From the NCBI GenBank assembly GCA_015478765.1, contig JADMKR010000261.1:1-9352 (forward strand): 9,352 nt of DNA. Direction: 5' to 3'. Below, piece after piece: positions 6,797-9,352 of this stretch. The notes under the pieces were generated by a model that was not told the origin of the DNA, made no database searches, and saw only the letters and a program-made list of their open reading frames with translations. This DNA comes from Flavobacterium sp. Lineage in GTDB: Bacteria > Bacteroidota > Bacteroidia > Flavobacteriales > Flavobacteriaceae. The position numbers and the translations under genes were made by a program. The first letter of the stretch is position 1, and each line of letters starts with the position of its first letter.

Positions 6797-7934
6797 ACGG
6801 AGACCGACGCTGCCATACCGGCGAGGGTTCCAAATATTTGAACAATTTATCGATTTGCGAATTTATCATCGGATTTTGATGCGACAAAAATCCGTACATT
6901 TCAACAGGTTCGGCGCCCACTGAACTTTTAATTTCGAGTGCCGTCCTGGCGAAAACGATTTTTTTATATCCTTTCTTGATCGCATAGCCAATCATGTCGT
7001 ACAGCATATTCAGGTACAACATTTTTTTCCGTTGTATAGTGTCGTCATAACCTAAAAAATAGGTGTCGAGCGTATCCCCGTTTTTAATCAAAGTATTGAA
7101 TCCAATGAGTTGATCATCTTGGAAGTAACCATAAAAGAGAAATCGATCTTTCAGAATGCTCTTTAATACTGAAAAGTGGTTGTCCGCCAGGAAAAAGGTA
7201 TTGAAAGGTGCATTGCGGGCTACATACTCATATAGACTGTAAATTTTTTCATTGTGCGTTTCAATATCCGAAAGGGTCATCTTGCGACGGGTTATACCAG
7301 CCGATCTTTTCTGAGATCGCTTATACTGATCTCTGTATTTTTTAGTTAATCGGTTGACATAATCGTCGAATGATACAAAATTCGTTATGTCAAAAACCAT
7401 ATTTGGTTGAATCGAAAAGCGATAAAACCGATTGAAACCTGCCTTTTGGAAATTTGGCAGTTCGGCATTCGCAAAATCTTTAAAAGTTGTGAGATGAACT
7501 TTATAGCCGCGCTTTCTGAAATTCATCTTAAGTGCTTCAGTCGCACTTTTCAGCAATTTCAGCCCTTCTACCACATCGATGTCAGCTGTAAAATGATAAG
7601 CGTTTTGACCGGTAAGCATATTATTGCCGATAAACAGTACATGCGAACTGAAATTTCGAAACATTACATTTCGTATCGCTGTCTTCACACAGCGGTCGCG
7701 TTCACCGAATGACCGTAGTTTGTTCAGATCCAAAAATTGGGTAACCGCGACTCCACACAATCTATCGCCGTTAAACATCCCCACATAATGGCAAATCATA
7801 TTCTGTGGCGCCGACAAATCCAGAGCGCTCAAATATGCACTACTGAGGAAAATGTTGTGCGGAGCTATTGCATCCCATTGAAGCGGAAGATCGTTTGCAG
7901 TTTTATAGATTTGGAAAGATAAGCGAGCGGACAA
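6786..7934 (-). CDS. FemAB/BioF2-like GNAT-fold acyltransferase
   Basis: The protein has 382 residues from the chosen start. It resembles the GNAT-fold family that includes BioF2-like and FemAB-like (peptidoglycan-linked) acyltransferases. The C-terminal half holds the basic YRDQYKRSQKR stretch (about 200-210) and a GNAT-like core with GYFQDDQLIGFN, a DTYFLGYD strand and a helix ending in YKKIVFARTALEIK. There is no signal peptide or membrane helix. The substrate is unknown. I chose the TTG at 7934. The frame is open back to an ATG at 8060, but that start would lie inside the DUF1761 gene and its message would include the terminator hairpin at 7983-8006. No ATG occurs on this strand between the DUF1761 stop and 7934, and residues just after the TTG (SFQIYKTANDLP) look like the real N-terminus. 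The start is therefore the least certain part. It overlaps the lipid kinase by 11 bases. Confidence 0.78.
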   Translation of the reverse strand: MSARLSFQIYKTANDLPLQWDAIAPHNIFLSSAYLSALDLSAPQNMICHYVGMFNGDRLCGVAVTQFLDLNKLRSFGERDRCVKTAIRNVMFRNFSSHVLFIGNNMLTGQNAYHFTADIDVVEGLKLLKSATEALKMNFRKRGYKVHLTTFKDFANAELPNFQKAGFNRFYRFSIQPNMVFDITNFVSFDDYVNRLTKKYRDQYKRSQKRSAGITRRKMTLSDIETHNEKIYSLYEYVARNAPFNTFFLADNHFSVLKSILKDRFLFYGYFQDDQLIGFNTLIKNGDTLDTYFLGYDDTIQRKKMLYLNMLYDMIGYAIKKGYKKIVFARTALEIKSSVGAEPVEMYGFLSHQNPMINSQIDKLFKYLEPSPVWQRRSPFKD

Positions 7935-7971
7935 GTAGTGATTTTTGGGTAAAAATAGGTGTTTAAATCTT

Positions 7972-8006
7972 AAAAAAATGTGAAGCCTGCCGACGAAAGC
8001 AGGCTT
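7972..8006 (-). terminator. Intrinsic terminator after the DUF1761 gene
   Basis: AAGCCTGC (7983-7990) pairs perfectly with GCAGGCTT (7999-8006) around an 8-base loop. Read on the minus strand, the hairpin is followed by CACA and then seven T (complement of A 7972-7978). It begins 7 bases after the DUF1761 stop codon. The four bases between stem and T run make it weaker than ideal. On the plus strand no T run follows, so it acts in one direction only. Confidence 0.75.
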
Positions 8007-8013
8007 AAAAAAA

Positions 8014-8493
8014 TTAAACCCACGCGCAGATAATACCGCCCATAAGCGTGAAGCAAACAATCCAGAAGCCGCCGGTCACCAAAGTATATTTCCAACTGCG
8101 TCTTTCGTATAAAGCGTTAGTCGCTATTAGTGGCAGCGCTAGTAACAGACCCGACATGAAGCCATGAAGTGCGCCGTGTTTGAAAGTGCGGTAAGCTGTA
8201 CCGTACTCCGACATAAAAGTTGCAAATGACTCGCTTGTACTTGCCGGATCACCTACCATTCCCACTGCTCCAAATTGATGGATCACCAGAAACTGAAGAA
8301 TAAAAGCAATAAAAAAAGCAAAAATCACCGATAATATCATCGTCTTCACAATATTTGAACCTTTTAGCTGTTCTTCGGTCAGGCCGCTTTCACGCATCCA
8401 AATTCCTCCGAATGTTTTCGGATTGTACCAAATAAAACCAACGACGAGAGTTGATAATGCCGCAACAATCAGGGCTAAGAAATTGATTTCCAT
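8014..8493 (-). CDS. DUF1761 family membrane protein
   Basis: This is a 159-residue integral membrane protein of unknown function. Four helices are visible at about 5-23, 50-70, 107-126 and 137-158. Typical DUF1761 features are the N-terminal NFLALIVAALSTLVVGFIWYNP, with the tryptophan-tyrosine-asparagine-proline turn after helix 1, the FGGIW that follows, and KHGALHGF at the start of helix 3. The loop between helices 2 and 3 (about 72-104) is Gly/Ser/Thr-rich. The ATG at 8493 directly precedes the first helix and lies about 20 bases downstream of the start predicted from a perfect -7 element at 8527-8520. The gene appears monocistronic, with its own promoter and a terminator right after its stop. 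Confidence 0.87.
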   Translation of the reverse strand: MEINFLALIVAALSTLVVGFIWYNPKTFGGIWMRESGLTEEQLKGSNIVKTMILSVIFAFFIAFILQFLVIHQFGAVGMVGDPASTSESFATFMSEYGTAYRTFKHGALHGFMSGLLLALPLIATNALYERRSWKYTLVTGGFWIVCFTLMGGIICAWV

Positions 8494-8519
8494 AACGTTT
8501 GGTTTTTAAAGTTATCGAA

Positions 8520-8527
8520 CAAATGTA
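8520..8527 (-). promoter_or_regulatory. Probable -7 promoter element of the DUF1761 gene
   Basis: The minus strand reads TACATTTG, an exact TAnnTTTG match, 26 bases before the ATG at 8493. A TTTA lies 19 bases upstream of it and could be a one-mismatch -33 element. It is one of two back-to-back promoters in the 200-base gap 8494-8693, which otherwise shows no gene, repeat or RNA structure. Confidence 0.6.
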
Positions 8528-8643
8528 ATAAATGATTTGAATCTGTTAAATAGGAGTGCTAAAAAGACTTGGCTCCGATATATGTAAAGTTTGTAAGATA
8601 AAGACTACGATATTAATTGCAGTATTGCACTTCGTCGATTTTA

Positions 8644-8675
8644 TTTGTGTTTGACCGTATTTACCTGTACGTTTG
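8644..8675 (+). promoter_or_regulatory. Promoter of the leucine-rich-repeat gene
   Basis: TTTG at 8644-8647, a 20-base spacer and TACGTTTG at 8668-8675 match both halves of the Bacteroidota sigma-A-type promoter (TTTG, about 19-21 bases, TAnnTTTG) without mismatch. This is the best promoter in the window. Transcription would start near 8682, giving a leader of only about 12 bases before the ATG at 8694. Confidence 0.72.
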
Positions 8676-8693
8676 AATATTCAGTATTTGGCT

Positions 8694-9352
8694 ATGCGCA
8701 AAATTTTCACTTGTTTTTTGTTGGTCGTATTTTCTGCAGTATTTGCGCAGGAGGTTCCTGCCGTCCAAAAAAACGCGCTAATCAGTATTTATAAATCGGC
8801 AAATGGTGCAAATTGGGTTTCCAGTTGGGATTTGTCGAAACCTGTATCGGCATGGCATGGTATAACATTGGAAAATAATAATGTTGTTGCTATCGATCTT
8901 TCAAATAATAATCTTACCGGAACCCTTTCTTCTCAGATCGGGCAATTGACACACCTTGAACACTTGAATCTGTTTAAGAATAACCTAACAGGCAACATTC
9001 CCGGTACCGTGGGAGATCTTAAACGGCTCAAAACACTCAACATCGGGTTTAATCAGCTATCGGGCAGTATTCCTGTCGATATCTGCGGCCTGGAAAATTT
9101 GGAATCGGTTGAACTTTTCATGAACCGGCTCTCGGGAGAAATCCCCGTGAATATTAGCCGACTCACCAAACTTCAAAAATTATCACTGTATAATAATGAA
9201 ATTGGAGGTAGTATTCCTGTTTCGTTGTACAGCCTGAAATCCTTGCGAATCCTATTGCTGAACAGCAATAAATTAACCGGCAGTTTGCCCGCTGAAATTG
9301 CAATGCTAACCAAATTGGAAAAACTAAGTTTGTTCGAAAATGAGCTTGAGGG
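8694..9352 (+). CDS. Secreted leucine-rich-repeat protein, N-terminal part
   Basis: The gene runs off the window; 219 codons are visible without a stop. The protein starts with a clear signal peptide (MRKIFTCFLLVVFSAVFA, probable cleavage before Q19). A cap region (about 20-66) follows, with the pattern NALISIYKSANGANW...W..W.GI seen before repeats of this type. From residue 67 it is a regular array of 24-residue leucine-rich repeats of the plant type (LxLxxNxLxGxIPxxIxxLxxL). Such proteins are exported and form curved solenoids that bind proteins or carbohydrates; the partner is unknown. In Bacteroidota many are surface or secreted cargo of type IX secretion, marked by a C-terminal sorting domain that would lie outside this window. 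The ATG at 8694 begins the signal peptide and lies 18 bases after an excellent -7 element. Confidence 0.9.
   Translation, partial: MRKIFTCFLLVVFSAVFAQEVPAVQKNALISIYKSANGANWVSSWDLSKPVSAWHGITLENNNVVAIDLSNNNLTGTLSSQIGQLTHLEHLNLFKNNLTGNIPGTVGDLKRLKTLNIGFNQLSGSIPVDICGLENLESVELFMNRLSGEIPVNISRLTKLQKLSLYNNEIGGSIPVSLYSLKSLRILLLNSNKLTGSLPAEIAMLTKLEKLSLFENELE
8892..9352 (+). repeat. Array of 72-base units encoding 24-residue leucine-rich repeats
   Basis: Within the secreted protein, six full units start at residues 67, 91, 115, 139, 163 and 187, and a seventh begins at 211 and is cut by the window edge. The spacing is exactly 24 residues (72 bases) with no insertions. Each unit keeps the N-x-L/I-x-G-x-I/L core (for example NNLTGNIP, NQLSGSIP, NRLSGEIP). 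Codons differ freely between units, so the array is old and held by selection on protein, not a recent DNA duplication. Confidence 0.88.

Noticed and set aside
1484..8493. A novel defence or mobile island between gldN and the leucine-rich-repeat gene
   Set aside because: All genes here belong to widespread chromosomal families, composition looks uniform by eye, and there are no integrase, transposase, tRNA or terminal repeats.
8892..9352. 72-base periodicity as a DNA satellite or CRISPR-like repeat
   Set aside because: The period is exactly three bases times 24 residues and follows the leucine-rich-repeat consensus; the bases themselves are poorly conserved between units.

Overview
The window looks like an ordinary stretch of chromosome from a member of the Flavobacteriaceae, most likely Flavobacterium or a close relative. 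The evidence is a moderately AT-rich sequence, a gldM-gldN gene pair (the type IX secretion and gliding motility core found only in Bacteroidota), no Shine-Dalgarno-like sites before the starts, and several good matches to the Bacteroidota promoter -7 element TAnnTTTG. I see no mobile element, CRISPR array, tRNA, rRNA or phage gene.

Layout. Bases 1-1425 hold the 3' end of gldM and a complete gldN, closed by a strong intrinsic terminator. Next come a DAO-type FAD oxidoreductase (+), a small DUF983 zinc-ribbon membrane protein (-), an ABC-F translation-type ATPase (+), an App1/DUF2183 phosphatase-like protein (-), a diacylglycerol-kinase-family lipid kinase (+), a FemAB/BioF2-like GNAT acyltransferase (-) and a DUF1761 membrane protein (-). 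The last gene (+), cut by the window edge, encodes a secreted protein with plant-type leucine-rich repeats. Coding density is very high. No gene-free stretch exceeds about 200 bases, and the longest one (8494-8693) holds two divergent promoters.

How the genes relate. GldM and GldN belong to one machine: GldM is the periplasmic shaft driven by the GldL-GldM motor, and GldN is part of the periplasmic ring under the outer membrane. The leucine-rich-repeat protein has a signal peptide and could be a cargo of that system, but the diagnostic C-terminal sorting domain would lie beyond the window. The App1-like phosphatase and the lipid kinase are divergently transcribed from a 59-base gap. By family they could run opposite reactions (phosphatidate to diacylglycerol and back), which is the most interesting functional hypothesis here. 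The other genes look like housekeeping neighbours.

The other notable feature is structural. Three convergent gene pairs overlap at their 3' ends (41, 4 and 11 bases), so they have no room for a terminator between them. One pair shares a single CTAG as the stop codon of both genes. I found no convincing undescribed system; the findings are hypotheses graded accordingly.
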